This document shows, piece by piece, positions 1 to 9,566 of a DNA stretch of 64,000 nucleotides. This stretch comes from Doryteuthis pealeii. Its lineage: Eukaryota; Mollusca; Cephalopoda; Myopsida; Loliginidae. Position numbers and translations under genes: made by a program. The DNA lies in the NCBI GenBank assembly GCA_023376005.1, contig CM042141.1:90229671-90293670 (forward strand), in the 5' to 3' direction. The notes under the pieces are model-generated. The model did not search any database and was not told the DNA's origin. It saw nothing but the letters and a program-made list of their open reading frames with translations. How positions within the stretch are numbered: position 1 is the stretch's first letter; each line of letters starts with the position of its first letter.

Positions 1-144
1 CACTCGTTTGTGCCAATAGAGGGGTTCTAACTGACCACATCCAGGTTTATAATTCTGACAACAAGAATCAGGAACCCGCCGTTTATTTGGCCAGGCATAA
101 ATGTTGTACCAATCTGAATAACTGTTCACTCCACAGCATTGCAT
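1..144 (-). CDS. Tetraspanin exon: CCG and PDSCC part of large loop (cut by window edge)
   Basis: The acceptor AATTTCAG (AG at 146-145) precedes MQCCGVNSYSDW. 48 codons are open to base 1. CCG, PDSCC and GCG supply the disulfide cysteines of the large extracellular loop. The exon may continue to the left of the window. Confidence 0.93.
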   Translation of the reverse strand, partial: MQCCGVNSYSDWYNIYAWPNKRRVPDSCCQNYKPGCGQLEPLYWHKRV

Positions 145-1934
145 CTGAAATTAAAGAAAATATACATATATTTATATATATATATATATTTATACATATT
201 TATTAATAATGGAGATTCGCTTCCAGTTTTTGTCTGTAACAAAAACTATGTCACTGCTTACATCACACTACCTAAAATCATCATAACATAGAATAAATAC
301 AGTCAAAATTTTAACATGCAATATTAGACAGTCCTCATTGGTTTTTTTTAAACAAGTTTTTATAAATACATATCTGGTATTATCTATCTATATATAGTTT
401 GTTTTATTTTAATATATATTTAAAGTTATCAGAACTAAGTTTCCATTTCAAATTTTTTATTTTTTACTCCTGTAATAAATTTGATGATTTTACTTTACTT
501 ATGATACAAACTCTCTGATATTAAATTTTCAACTCCCATCCCCTCAGGCAATATTTATTTTACGTCGCCCAGGGGGCGTTTTTTATTTTGCTAGTATAAT
601 ATAAAGAACAATTCTTTAAGGGCTAAATATCACATTGCATCTTTAGGCCATGTTAAGGAATTTAAGCTAATGATAATAATAATTATACATATACATATAT
701 TGTGTATACAAGGTGGTTCAAAAGTCTTGTATATTGAGTGTATAGGGTAGTCCGAAAGTCTTATCACATTTTTTAAATATTTTTATAGGTAAAATAATTA
801 CATAATACAACCCAAAATTCTAAAAAATAATGTAATTTTTAAAGAGATTTTTTTTTCGAAGTAAAATAATTACATAACTTATATATTATATTATTAGAAT
901 AAAAATTAATGAAAGGTGTATGGGTGACAAGACTTTCGGACCACTGCCGTAGATGCTATTTTTACACTTTCTTCCTATGTTTCCACAAATGTTATTATAA
1001 AAAGGAAACAAGACTTTCAGACTACCCTGTACACTCAATATACAAGACTTTTGGACCATCTTATATACTCAATATACACAAATTTCAAAGAGTAAAAGAA
1101 AAGAGTTTTCCATTCTTCTACCAAAGAAAACAATGGATTTAGAAAAAATTAAATCATTTAGATCTAACATTCAATTATCTGGTGATATCGCACCTTCATC
1201 CAACCAATAATTACATGAGAGAAAGTTTACAAACCTCAATTTGAAGTTGGTCCCAAATTTTCACAAGTCCTTGTTCATCCGCCACTTGTCTTGGATCATA
1301 AGACTCTCGAATGCTGACAACCATTTGCTGTGTAACCGTTTCATGAACCTAATGAATTAAAAGTTTTTAAAAAACAAAAACAATTACAATTGAAATAATA
1401 CTCAAAACAAACTGACTTTTTAAGAGAAAGTGTCACTAGCCCTGTTGAAAACATGTATGGAATAAGGAAAATTGTTATCCCAGAATTTCAGTAAATATAT
1501 AAAAAGGAGAAAAAAAAACATCCAATGAAGATTGTTTATTTACTTACAATTTCCTTTTGTGTGCATCCAAGGACTGTGATGATTATTTCCAAAAGTAACA
1601 TGAGAAACACAAATATGAAATACTACAAAAAAAAAAGAAAACAAAACAAAAGAAAATTATAAAATATCAAAATTATAAATATCAAAATAATTTATTAAAG
1701 AATAGAAATGTTCTCATAAAATATTAGAATTAAAAATAATAAAATTATAAAAATAATTAAAAAATAATAAAGTATTGTAATGAATTCAAAAATATTTTTG
1801 AATATAAAACAAAAGATATGAAAAAAATACAAAATACAAAAGAAAAAACTAAAAAAAAGCCAACAAAAAAAAAACAGAATATCAGACTAAGTACTCATAA
1901 TTTCTACCCAGGTTTTAAAATTCTGATTGGGATG

Positions 1935-1973
<39 letters not shown>

Positions 1974-2922
1974 CTGAATTTTATATTCAAATTCTAAGCC
2001 GAATTAAAGGCCTTTGAATTCCTTGAAAGAAAATTTTCTCAACACATTTTCAAATGAAATACTTAGATTCAGTTAAATAAAATAATTAAAAAATTTTTTT
2101 TAAATAAATAAAAAAAGGCATAATTAAAAAATTAAAGAAATTAATTCTAAATGGCAAGAAAATACATTTTGGATGCTTCACATGGTGTAATGGTTAGTAA
2201 GCTAGGAAAACTGATTATTGTTAGTGAGCTTGGTTCTCACCGGGTGCCCCCATAATTCTGGCTGAAGTCAAGCTTAGTAAAGGAAAAGAAAATACCACAT
2301 TTCATAGCATATATTTCCACAAAAAAAAAAAAGAAAGAAAAAAATGTTTATGCATGTTATCAATCAAAGTTGATGTGTCGCTTAGTGAGATCTCTTTAAG
2401 TTCTCCTGTTTCCAGTCCAGAAATACATACCACAATCAACATGCATTTGTTTTCCATGAGTGATCCAAAGGCACCAAAAAATCCAACCACAGTAATGATG
2501 GCCCCCATGATAATGATAAGAGTTGTTGGACTAAAAAGGCTGTATGTTGGTAAGAGAGATCCATATGGAGTCCAGAGATTCTGCAGCCAGACTCCAACAA
2601 CTAATTGGCCTCCTCCAAGACACTAAAAAATTAAAAAAATAATTTTAACAATCTATTAAAAAATAAATAAAAATACAGTAAAATAAACATCATTGACAAT
2701 AAATAAGTTTGTTGGTTGGTTGGATTTAAGGCATGTCAACTCCCTTGGGTTATTTTATGCCGAATACATTTTTGTTTTATTCATTTGTATTGGGTATGCA
2801 ATCTTTTTTGTAAATTCCTTTTTATTTTTTAAACACATTCTATTTAAACTCATTTTTTTGATTTATTTAACCCACAGATGGGGACTGACAGGGACTAAAA
2901 CTCTGAGTCAAAGTGAACCTGG

Positions 2923-2968
<46 letters not shown>

Positions 2969-4192
2969 ACAACTATATCCCAAACAATTAAGGACATAAA
3001 TAATAAATGAGACAACGAAACTAAATCAATAAAGTGATTGATTTTAATGGCATGTCAACCCATCTAGTGTTATTTTATGCTTAGAGGTTAGGGAATTGTG
3101 TTCATTGTGCATTCATATTCACATTTTTTGTGTGGTTGTTTCTTCAGGATATTTTTTGGCACACAGTCCTATCAAATATGAATAATTTTTAAACAGATCT
3201 ATTCGACCTATACATGGGATCCTAACAGATACTACCACATCGAGTCAGACTGGACTGGGGAGTAATGGTAATGAAGTGGTACTCCACACTCCCCAGAGCT
3301 CCAGAATTGGAGCCTCACCACTAGATGCAATTTAACATCATACCCAGGACACTAAGACACTACCTTCTAGCACATATATGATAAAAAGCATTGGGGTTTG
3401 CCATAAGACCAATACGGTCAGGAAAATCATATAGGTGCTAGGAGTTGACATGACCAGCAAAATGATGAACCTCTCTAACCCCCCATCTAGCCTAAATAAG
3501 GGCCAAAGTGGAGTGTTGTCAAGTCTATTTCCTATGACGATAACCATTACACTACACACCTACATTATAGTGTGAAAAATATATGGAATAAAAAATAGCT
3601 ACATCTTTACAACTTTTGAACAGGCCTGTGGAATTAGAGTCAGTGTCAATTAATGGGTCACAGGAGTCAGAGTCGATAAAACTATACTGGCTTCGACTGC
3701 AGTTGAATTTATACTTTATACAGCCCTAGTTTAGCCTGTAAAGTTATACAGTGCACACTCTTTATAAATAGATTATAAAAAAATCAGGGTTTTATATTTA
3801 TTATGAATTAATTACATAAAGAGAAGTCGAGGTTTTATGTTCCAATCCACAGCCCTGCTTTTGAAGACAATTTAAAAAAAGTATCAATGACTTTTCTTGG
3901 GAATTATTTTAATTTTTTGGACTGTTGTCCTCATATTTATTAAGATATATAAGAACACAACATTTCAGCTGTTGTACCCTCCAACCTTCTTCAGGTGTAC
4001 TTTGTCTGTCCAAGCATAACTATGATTCAACCTAGGAAATCATTTTGAATAATTTGTCCGTTGAGCAAACAAGGCATTAAAGAATTTACAAAAATCTCAT
4101 TCAATAATGACATGGGGTGTGAGGGGCATCCACAAACAATGACGTCATTATCAATGATGGATTGATGGATCAAAGAAGCGTCATGATATATA

Positions 4193-4233
<41 letters not shown>

Positions 4234-4626
4234 TGTGTATGGTTGGCACTATTATACTAGAAAAAGCAGTAGTAATCCAATGTACAGTGTTATTAGAAGA
4301 GTGCTCAATATCTGTGATAGAGCATTGATAGATGAATGAATGAACAAATAAAAGGTTTAGCTTTTATTTATTTACATGGGAACAATATTTACAACCAATG
4401 GTTTCCTGCTAACACATTCGTCAGGTAAACAAAATATTTTTTTTTTTAAATGATAGAAATGGTTAAATGGTTAAAAAACGCACACATTTAACCATTTATA
4501 CCATTTCTATCATTTTTTTTAAAAATTATTTCGTTTACCTGACGAATGCGTTAGCAGGAAATCATTGGTTGTAAATATTGTTCCCATATAAATAAATAAA
4601 TGCTAAACCTTTTATTTGTTCATTTA

Positions 4627-4670
<44 letters not shown>

Positions 4671-7540
4671 ATCCACAGACACCATGTTTCATGTTTCACG
4701 TCTCATCAGAGTGGCTAGACACAGCAACTACCTCCAACTGACTTTCACCAGGCCAGTTTTAATCTCTCAGATGATCATTGCTTTATGCTGGTGGTGAAAG
4801 TTAATTAAAATAGCTCCTAGGGAGCTCTACCAGGTTTTGGGAGCATATAATAATAACAATATATATACATATATATATATATATATCGGCAGCATTTTTT
4901 CCTGTTTGGCTGAACACGATGGACATTTCATTTCTGATGAGTTTCTTTCCAATCTTTTTCAGTTGTCTCACCAGTTTTGTATTCTTTTTATGTCAGGATG
5001 GAGTTGGTTAAATAGAAAAAAATTTTTTTTTAAATAAAATTCAGACAAACTCTTGATAAATTTTGTTAAATAATCAGTTATGTATACAATACCGAGACAT
5101 TAGAAATGATGTCAACTTGTAATGGTGAACAAGTTAACAAGTCTGTCTGTCTATCAGTCTGTCTATCAGTCTATCTGTCTGTCTGTGTTGTTTGTGCAAT
5201 GCTGTCTTCTAGTCCAGTCAATTACCACAAGATGAATATATCCACTTGAATAAACACAGTTCAGATTTCACTAGTTGTGACCCACAGAAAAAAGAACTCA
5301 TAAATTATCTCTTCAAGTAGAAGTTACATAATGAGTCTCCCTACTCTAATAAGTTGCTTTGCTACAACTTATTCAGTTTTTAAGATGCTGGCTATGTTAT
5401 TTTACAACAAAGAAAGAGTAGTATTGGACAGCCGTTGTATGTAATTTGCATACAAACAAATGGGATAAATATACAGTCATGTGACTAGGAGAAAAGGGAG
5501 GGGATACAAAAACGCCTCGTGCCAAATTTGGATGTATATTTTTTTACAGGATATACAAAAAAAGAGGACATTGAATTACAGACAGGCACTTCACATGGTG
5601 TAATGGTTAGCAGGATAAATTAGCAGACCATTGTTAATGAGTTTGATTCTCACAGTGTGCCCCATAATTCTGGCCTTGTGCTACAACTAAGTTAAGCAAT
5701 TAACTAGACTTAGGCACCTCGTATAGTGCAATGGTTAGAAAGCTAGTTTAGCAAACTAGCGGTTCCAGGTTTTTGGCCCATTTATCAAAACTTTTCTCAT
5801 TCCCCAATGATACCTGCATTAGAAAAATAAGGTCTAAAAAAGTTTGGCTTTGGGTTACCCTTACTTTGCTTTTAATCTGGACTGCTAGTCTTGCTTTTTA
5901 GGCTGCATACTTATTGTGTCTTCAAAATGTGAATCTATTTTCAATTATTCTAAATCATCTAATGTTACCATAAGTGCTATTAGTTATTTTTTTATAATGC
6001 ATTAAACTTTAAAAAAAAAAATCTTTATAAAGTGTTGAGAGCATTTGCAATTAGTTGAAATATTTTTCATTTGGCTCTAAACAATTTTTATTTCATATTC
6101 ACTGATTATTTACTATTTGGACTAAATGCTTTCAAATAAGAGATATATAAGTTCAAAACTGGATTTACCAATAAACATTGTAGGCTATTGGCCTAGGGCC
6201 CACATGTATTTGGGACCCACTGAAACTAATGTTGGGCAGCATTCCAGATTATTACCTTGTTTCAAGTGTACACTGAGTATTTCATTATATGATATATATT
6301 GGCCTATTTACCAAAACTTTTCTTATTCCCCAATGATACCTGCATTAGAAAAATAAGGTCTAAAAAGTTTGGCTTTGGGTTACTCTTACCATGCTTTTAA
6401 TCAGGACCAATAGTATTATCACTTTCTCTCTCTCCCTTTCTTTTTTTTTCTTATTATAACCAAAATATCAGGTTTTCAGTTTATAGTAAGTAGTAAAATT
6501 AAAGGCACCAGATTGTCCTATTGTTGGTATAAGCCGAACAGCAAAGGAGTCTATCCCCTTTTTGATAGTGCTAGACCAGGGAGATTGTTTTTGCTGAGGT
6601 GCAGTGCCATACCTACCATCAGCTCCCAGATGCTTTACCACACAGATCAGATTACCTGAGCTGTGCTACTGATGGGCTGAGTTGGCAAGGACCAGTAGCA
6701 AACCCTGAACCTATTTCTAGGCAAATGCTCTGCCAACTGAGCTAACTACTCGCCCTGTCGGCTGGGGCGTTAGAATGCACCGACTGCACCTCTGCAGAGG
6801 GGTAAGACTCCCCCAATGGGTGGCAACCTGTGATGCTTAAGGATAGAACCCAGGTGGATGAGCAGTTCATGACTTGCAATACTCCACTTTGGCCCTATCT
6901 TGGGCTAGACAGGCGGTCGGAGAGGCCCCCTCAGATCAATCGGCTGGTCACGTCAAGCCCTAGCACCTATATGATTTTCCCAACCCTACTGCCCTTATGG
7001 CAAGCCTCAACCCCTTTTTATCATATGGGTGCTAGAAGGCGGTGACTGAGGGTCTACATGTACTGGGAATGACGTTAAACTATCTGATGGTGAGGTTCCA
7101 GTTCTGGAGGTTTGGGGAATGTGGAGCACCCCTTCATCACCATTGCTTCCTGGTCCATTATGAACCAGAGTGGTAGTACCTGTTAGGGTCCCATCTATGG
7201 GTTAAATAGAAAAAACATGAGTTGATAAACAAAATTGTATTATGCATTAAGAATGAATTTATTTCACAACTTTGTCGGCATTAAATGACCCACCGAGGTT
7301 GATATGCCGTAAAACAAAACAAAACAAACATAAGCTAACTACATAGTTAAAAAAAAAAAAAAAAGCATTCAGCACAAAATATAAAGTCCACTGTTTCAAA
7401 GCGTTAAAGTCAGTTCATCCAACAATTTTATGTTTAAATAAAAACAATTTATAAATCTTTCTACTTACTGTGACAATGAAGTTAAATATAAAAAAGGTAA
7501 ATCTAATCCAATCATAATTTTCAATCTGCATTCCAGGCAT
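1..7540 (-). CDS. Tetraspanin, 5' part of gene (5 coding exons, runs off left edge)
   Basis: Four-pass membrane scaffold protein that organises integrins, receptors and other partners in plasma or endosomal membranes (family knowledge). Exons are 7540-7469, 2622-2431, 1622-1548, 1348-1235 and 144-1, all phase 0, together 199 codons. Visible parts: short cytoplasmic N-terminus MPGMQIENYDW; TM1 about residues 11-36; small loop about 38-56; TM2 about 57-79 followed by GFFGAFGSLMENKC, the family motif between TM2 and TM3; TM3 residues 89-113 (YFIFVFLMLLLE...); large extracellular loop from about 108, with CCG at 154-156, PDSCC at 176-180 and GCG at 186-188. The rest of the loop, TM4 and the C-terminus lie outside the window. 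An in-frame TAA 12 nt before the ATG fixes the start. The cysteine pattern resembles CD9/CD151/Tspan4/9-type loops, but I cannot name the orthologue. No frameshift or stop is seen in the coding exons. Confidence 0.95.
150..1234. other. Tetraspanin intron (AT-rich, TA repeats, MITE)
   Basis: The intron between the CCG exon and the preceding loop exon. It holds a short (TA)n tract near 163-190, AT-rich unique sequence, and the mariner-like inverted repeat listed separately. Confidence 0.8.
708..1064. mobile_element. Mariner-like MITE (53-bp inverted repeats) in tetraspanin intron
   Basis: The left arm 710-762 and right arm 1010-1062 are inverted copies with about 4 mismatches. The outer end AAGGTGGTTCAAAAGTCTTG and inner end AGGGTAGTCCGAAAGTCTT resemble Tc1/mariner-type terminal repeats (GGTnGTCCGAAAG). 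A further inner end lies at 927-945. The flanks are TA-rich, consistent with a TA target. No transposase is present. Two nested insertions or a duplicated terminus would explain the doubled ends. Confidence 0.65.
1235..1348 (-). CDS. Tetraspanin exon: first helices of large extracellular loop
   Basis: 114 nt, 38 codons, phase 0. The acceptor is ATTAG (AG at 1350-1349) and the donor GTTTGT is at 1234. It ends with VKIWDQLQIE, the helix that leads into the CCG motif of the next exon. No internal stop. Confidence 0.9.
1548..1622 (-). CDS. Tetraspanin exon: TM3
   Basis: 75 nt, 25 codons. The acceptor TTTTGTAG ends at 1623 and the donor GTAAGT starts at 1547. A 75-bp TM3 exon is a conserved feature of many animal tetraspanin genes. 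It carries LLLLE-type TM3 residues (LMLLLE), with the family's conserved glutamate inside the membrane segment. Confidence 0.95.
1627..1972. repeat. A-rich low complexity and (CA)n microsatellite
   Basis: 1627-1875 is A-rich sequence without features. 1936-1972 is an uninterrupted (CA)n run of about 18 units inside the tetraspanin intron. Confidence 0.9.
2166..2285 (+). mobile_element. S3 tRNA-derived SINE, intronic
   Basis: Begins CTTCACATGGTGTAATGGTT (tRNA box-A-like), then a box-B-like GAGCTTGGTTCTCACC, then GTGCCCCCATAATTCTGGC. The same layout recurs at 5585, 22155, 41195, 50235 and 57640. Confidence 0.65.
2431..2622 (-). CDS. Tetraspanin exon: end of TM1, small loop, TM2
   Basis: 192 nt, 64 codons, phase 0 at both ends. 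The acceptor TTTTTTAG is at 2623-2624 and the donor GTATGT at 2430. Residues CLGGGQLVVGVWL finish TM1. A hydrophilic small extracellular loop follows, then TM2 with IIIMGAIITVVGFFG and the cytoplasmic-side AFGSLMENKC motif. It matches the usual exon 2/3 content of animal tetraspanins. Confidence 0.95.
2703..2967 (-). mobile_element. S5 SINE-like fragment plus (GT)n
   Basis: 2703-2924 carries the S5 3' tail motif in reverse (GGTTGGTTGGATTTAAGGCA, then CATGTCAACTCCCTTGGG). It also has the body motif around AACCCACAGATGGGG. 2925-2967 is a (GT)n microsatellite at its end. Confidence 0.65.
3030..3515 (-). mobile_element. S5 SINE-like element
   Basis: Diverged S5 copy. The body motifs are CATGGGATCCTAACAGATAC, the segment ending ACTCCCCAGAGCTCC, and CACATATATGATAAAAAGC. 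It ends in the middle of the consensus, where an S2 SINE head follows directly. Confidence 0.7.
3516..3562 (-). mobile_element. S2 SINE head fragment
   Basis: Reverse-strand GTGTGTAGTGTAATGGTTAT followed by GTCATAGGAAATAGACTTG. This is the tRNA-like head of family S2, truncated against the S5 copy. Confidence 0.55.
3905..4030 (-). mobile_element. Foldback (FB-1) arm remnant
   Basis: Contains TGGACTGTTGTCCTCATATT and CAACCTTCTTCAGGTG. This is the same terminal arm found in full at 13313, 27800 and 57000. Only one arm is present. Confidence 0.55.
4184..4232. repeat. (TA)n microsatellite
   Basis: AT dinucleotide run of about 49 bp with a few interruptions at its start. Confidence 0.9.
4327..4637. 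mobile_element. Foldback element FB-2 (near-perfect 140-bp inverted repeat)
   Basis: The left arm begins GATGAATGAATGAACAAATA at 4330. The right arm ends TTTGTTCATTTATTCATATA near 4636. Arms of about 140 bp pair through GGTTTAGC/GCTAAACC, CCTGACGAATGCGTTAGC and its inverse, and ATGATAGAAATGG/CCATTTCTATCAT. The loop is only about 10-15 nt near 4475. It has no coding capacity and is flanked by (TA)n, suggesting insertion into TA-rich DNA. Confidence 0.75.
4631..4887. repeat. (TA)n tracts and linking sequence
   Basis: (TA)n at about 4631-4668 and 4858-4887. Between them is ATGTCATCCACAGACACCAT, a motif also seen inverted next to a (TA)n tract near 58615-58640. It is therefore part of a dispersed repeat. 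Confidence 0.7.
5139..5190. repeat. (TCTG/TCTA)n tetranucleotide repeat
   Basis: Imperfect array of GTCTGTCTATCA-type units. Confidence 0.85.
5191..5584. other. No recognisable feature
   Basis: AT-rich intronic sequence of the tetraspanin. I see no ORF, inverted repeat or known family here. Confidence 0.6.
5585..5770 (+). mobile_element. S3 SINE and second S3 head in tandem
   Basis: 5585-5700 has GCACTTCACATGGTGTAATG, a box-B-like segment with GTTTGATTCTCAC, and GCCCCATAATTCTGG. A second head, GTATAGTGCAATGGTTAG, starts at 5717 and stops after about 50 bp. The first tract ends in a diverged tail. Confidence 0.65.
5776..5882. repeat. Direct repeat, copy 1 (107 bp)
   Basis: Contains CCCCAATGATACCTGCATTA and GTTTGGCTTTGGGTTAC. 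It is about 93 percent identical by eye to 6300-6405 in the same orientation. Family unknown. Confidence 0.75.
6300..6405. repeat. Direct repeat, copy 2 (106 bp)
   Basis: Second copy of the 5776 repeat, 524 bp downstream. The intervening 420 bp has no ORF of note. It could be a local duplication, or the ends of a short element. Confidence 0.75.
6507..6752 (-). mobile_element. S1 tRNA-derived SINE
   Basis: On the minus strand the head reads TTAGCTCAGTTGGCAGAGC (box A). Box B is degenerate in GGGTTTGCTACTGGTCC. The S1 body (CTGATGGTAGGTATGGCACT, CCTGGTCTAGCACTATC) follows and the tail is GACAATCTGG. It abuts S5 directly at about 6755. Confidence 0.8.
6757..7320 (+). mobile_element. S5 SINE-like element, near full length (about 560 bp)
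   Basis: The 5' end is GTCGGCTGGGGCGTTAGAAT. The body has GCACCTCTGCAGAGGGGTAA, GAACCCAGGTGGATGAGCAG, CTAGCACCTATATGATTTTC and the segment ending GGTAGTACCTGTTAGGG. The 3' tail is GGCATTAAATGACCCACC, then GGTTGATATGCCGTAAAAC. The tail can pair GGCAT with ATGCC and is shared with family S4. No ORF spans it. It lies in the intron upstream of the tetraspanin exons, antisense to the gene. Confidence 0.8.
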
Positions 7541-7590
7541 TATGGGATGTTACAGAAAGAAGAATTCTTCAGGTGGGAAAGCACAAATAT
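7469..7590 (-). CDS. Tetraspanin exon with start codon (5'UTR plus residues 1-24)
   Basis: The acceptor TTTGTTTCAG ends at 7591 and the donor GTAAGT starts at 7468. Positions 7541-7590 are 5'UTR and the ATG is at 7540-7538. The upstream in-frame codons read CTG TAA CAT CCC ATA, so translation cannot start further upstream in this exon. It encodes the N-terminus and the first half of TM1. An acceptor in front of the UTR means at least one further upstream non-coding exon exists. Confidence 0.9.
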
Positions 7591-7664
7591 CTGAAACAAA
7601 TAGAAAAAAATATATATAACTGACAAAACATATATGCATTTCATCAAATAAAAAGGAGTCATTG

Positions 7665-7830
7665 GTATTATTTAGATTTTTCAGACTGTTGTCCTAAACT
7701 TTATTGTTATATTTGAAACAGGTATATAAGATGGGACAACAGTCAAAAAAACCCAAATAATACAAATTATCAAGCCTCATCTAAAAAAAATTCAAACAAA
7801 AGGGAGTAAATATTAATTGAAAAATATTTT
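7665..7830. mobile_element. Short foldback remnant (FB-1 arms only)
   Basis: GGTATTATTTAGATTTTTCA with GACTGTTGTCC at the left, and GGACAACAGTC with CCCAAATAATACAAATTATC at the right. These are the two FB-1 termini with almost no interior, and the right end continues into CAAGCCTCATC as at 13900. Confidence 0.65.
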
Positions 7831-8480
7831 AAACATGGTTGTTAACTCTTTGCCTACCAAATTTCCCCACGGCTGTACCAAATTTTCTTGGTATTTTTTA
7901 CCTGTATGATGAGGTATTTCAAAGTTCACTATCTATTCACCTCAGAACTCATATTCAAATAAAGTCATATTATTATTGTAACCAGAGTTCTTCTGCTCAA
8001 TTATGATGAACTAACCATCAGCTTTTGTACTTTGCTTGGTGTGGTTGGAAGTGGTGGAAGAGCCACTGTGAGTGGTTTAAAGTAGACAAAGAGTTAAAAA
8101 TTTAAATAAAAAGAACTACCAAAGCAATTGACCACTCAAGACTACTTTTGATATTATTAATTTATACTTAAAACAATTTTTTTTAAGTTGATGCAAGAGT
8201 TTTTAGCATTTAATTTTTTTTTTTTCTGTGTGCTGCTTACAATATGCCAACTGCATTTTTTGCAGTGGGCTAAGCCCCACCCCCTATCAAAAAGGGATGT
8301 CCTCAGTATTATACGAAATTGCGTCGGATTCAAGTTTTCATAAGAATAAAGTAAAACTTTCCCTTTTCCACAAACAATTCTTAAAGAGCATGCAAACAAT
8401 AAAGAACCAAATAAAATTCAAAGACTTCTCTATGATTTTAATATTTTTAGAAAAATGGTGCCAGAATTTCACGGTTCCAG
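7831..8480. other. Mostly unannotated; anonymous conserved-looking block at 8228-8345
   Basis: 8228-8345 is less AT-rich. The minus strand reads GACGCAATTTCGTATAATAC then TGAGGACATCCCTTTTTGAT. I suspect an old repeat or a 3'UTR-like relic but recognise no family. The rest shows nothing. Confidence 0.35.
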
Positions 8481-8482
8481 CA

Positions 8483-8899
8483 ATCTATACACATATAAAG
8501 GGCAGTTGTATGTATGTGTATGTCCAGGGGAAACTACAAAAATAAAACAATTAACAACAAAGTAAATATATATATACATTAACTATCACCAGATCTTGCT
8601 TTTGATTGATATTCATCAAAATAATTACAAAATTAAATTTAAATAGTAACAGCATGGATTTTTTTTGCATTTAATATTTTAAATAGGTAACATTAATTTT
8701 TCTTTTCAAAGTGTCTGTGCACAATTTTTTCTGTCATCCCAATGAGCCAGATCAATGCTGGGTCTTTGTTACATAGGGATTTTAATGGAGCACCCTGCTA
8801 GGGTCTAACTTGCAATTCGGTAATAATGGATCTGTGAGACTAATTTTTTTGGCCTCTGCTTCTACCCAAGCAATGCTGGGTAGTCGCTTCTAGTATGTA
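8483..8899 (+). mobile_element. HL Helitron-like non-autonomous element
   Basis: Starts CTATACACATATAAAGGGCA and has internal AAAATAAAACAATTAACAAC. It ends ACCCAAGCAATGCTGGGTAG, a short hairpin (ACCC...GGGT), then TCGCTTCTAGT. A 3' hairpin followed by CTAGT is typical of Helitrons, including Helentron-type elements (family knowledge). It aligns along its length with 18612-19035. No Rep/helicase ORF. Confidence 0.65.
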
Positions 8900-9054
8900 A
8901 TAAAGAATTCTCTTTAAATTGTATTTTCATTGTTTTTGATTCTCATGATAAATCCATTTTTCAGAATCTGTGTTTATCTTATTATTTACTAAGCTTTGCA
9001 TAGTCTGATACATAGGCCTCAGGTTGCCTAACATGTGCATGAAGACAGTGGCTA

Positions 9055-9310
9055 AGAGTCTTAGTATCCTGGGTATGATGTTAAACTCCATCTGGTGGTG
9101 AGGTTCCAGTTCTGGAGCTGCCATTACTTTTAGGTCTACCCTGACCCAGAGTGGTAGTTCTTTTTAGAATCCCATCTAATAGATCAAAAAATGTTTTTAA
9201 AAATGATTTTAAATTTGAATACCCAACAAAATGAATAAATCAAGAATGTCTTCAGCATAAAATAACCCCACAAGGGTTGACATGCTGTAAAATCTAACCA
9301 ACCAACCATC
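9055..9310 (+). mobile_element. S5 SINE-like fragment (3' half)
   Basis: Contains CATCTGGTGGTGAGGTTCCA, GGTAGTTCTTTTTAGAATCC and the tail GCATAAAATAACCCCACAAG with GGTTGACATGCTGTAAAAT. The 5' half is missing. Confidence 0.75.
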
Positions 9311-9566
9311 AGGTTTTTTAAAGTACCTGCTGTTACTAAGTGTTTACACACTAAAACACTGAACAGGTTCATCACTGATTAACTTCAGTGATTTGTCAGG
9401 ATCAAATGTGACTTGACTATAAATCATGTGAGTGTCTATCTTATCCAAAAATGACCTTCAAGTTTCAAGCAAGAAAAGAAAGAAAAGTGTTTAAATATAT
9501 ATATATATATATATGTTGAAATATTTTATATTTTGCCAAAAATTTTCTTCAAAAAAAAATTTTCTC

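Noticed and set aside
2354..2626. Plus-strand ORF of 90 codons
   Set aside because: It is the antisense shadow of the tetraspanin TM2 exon.
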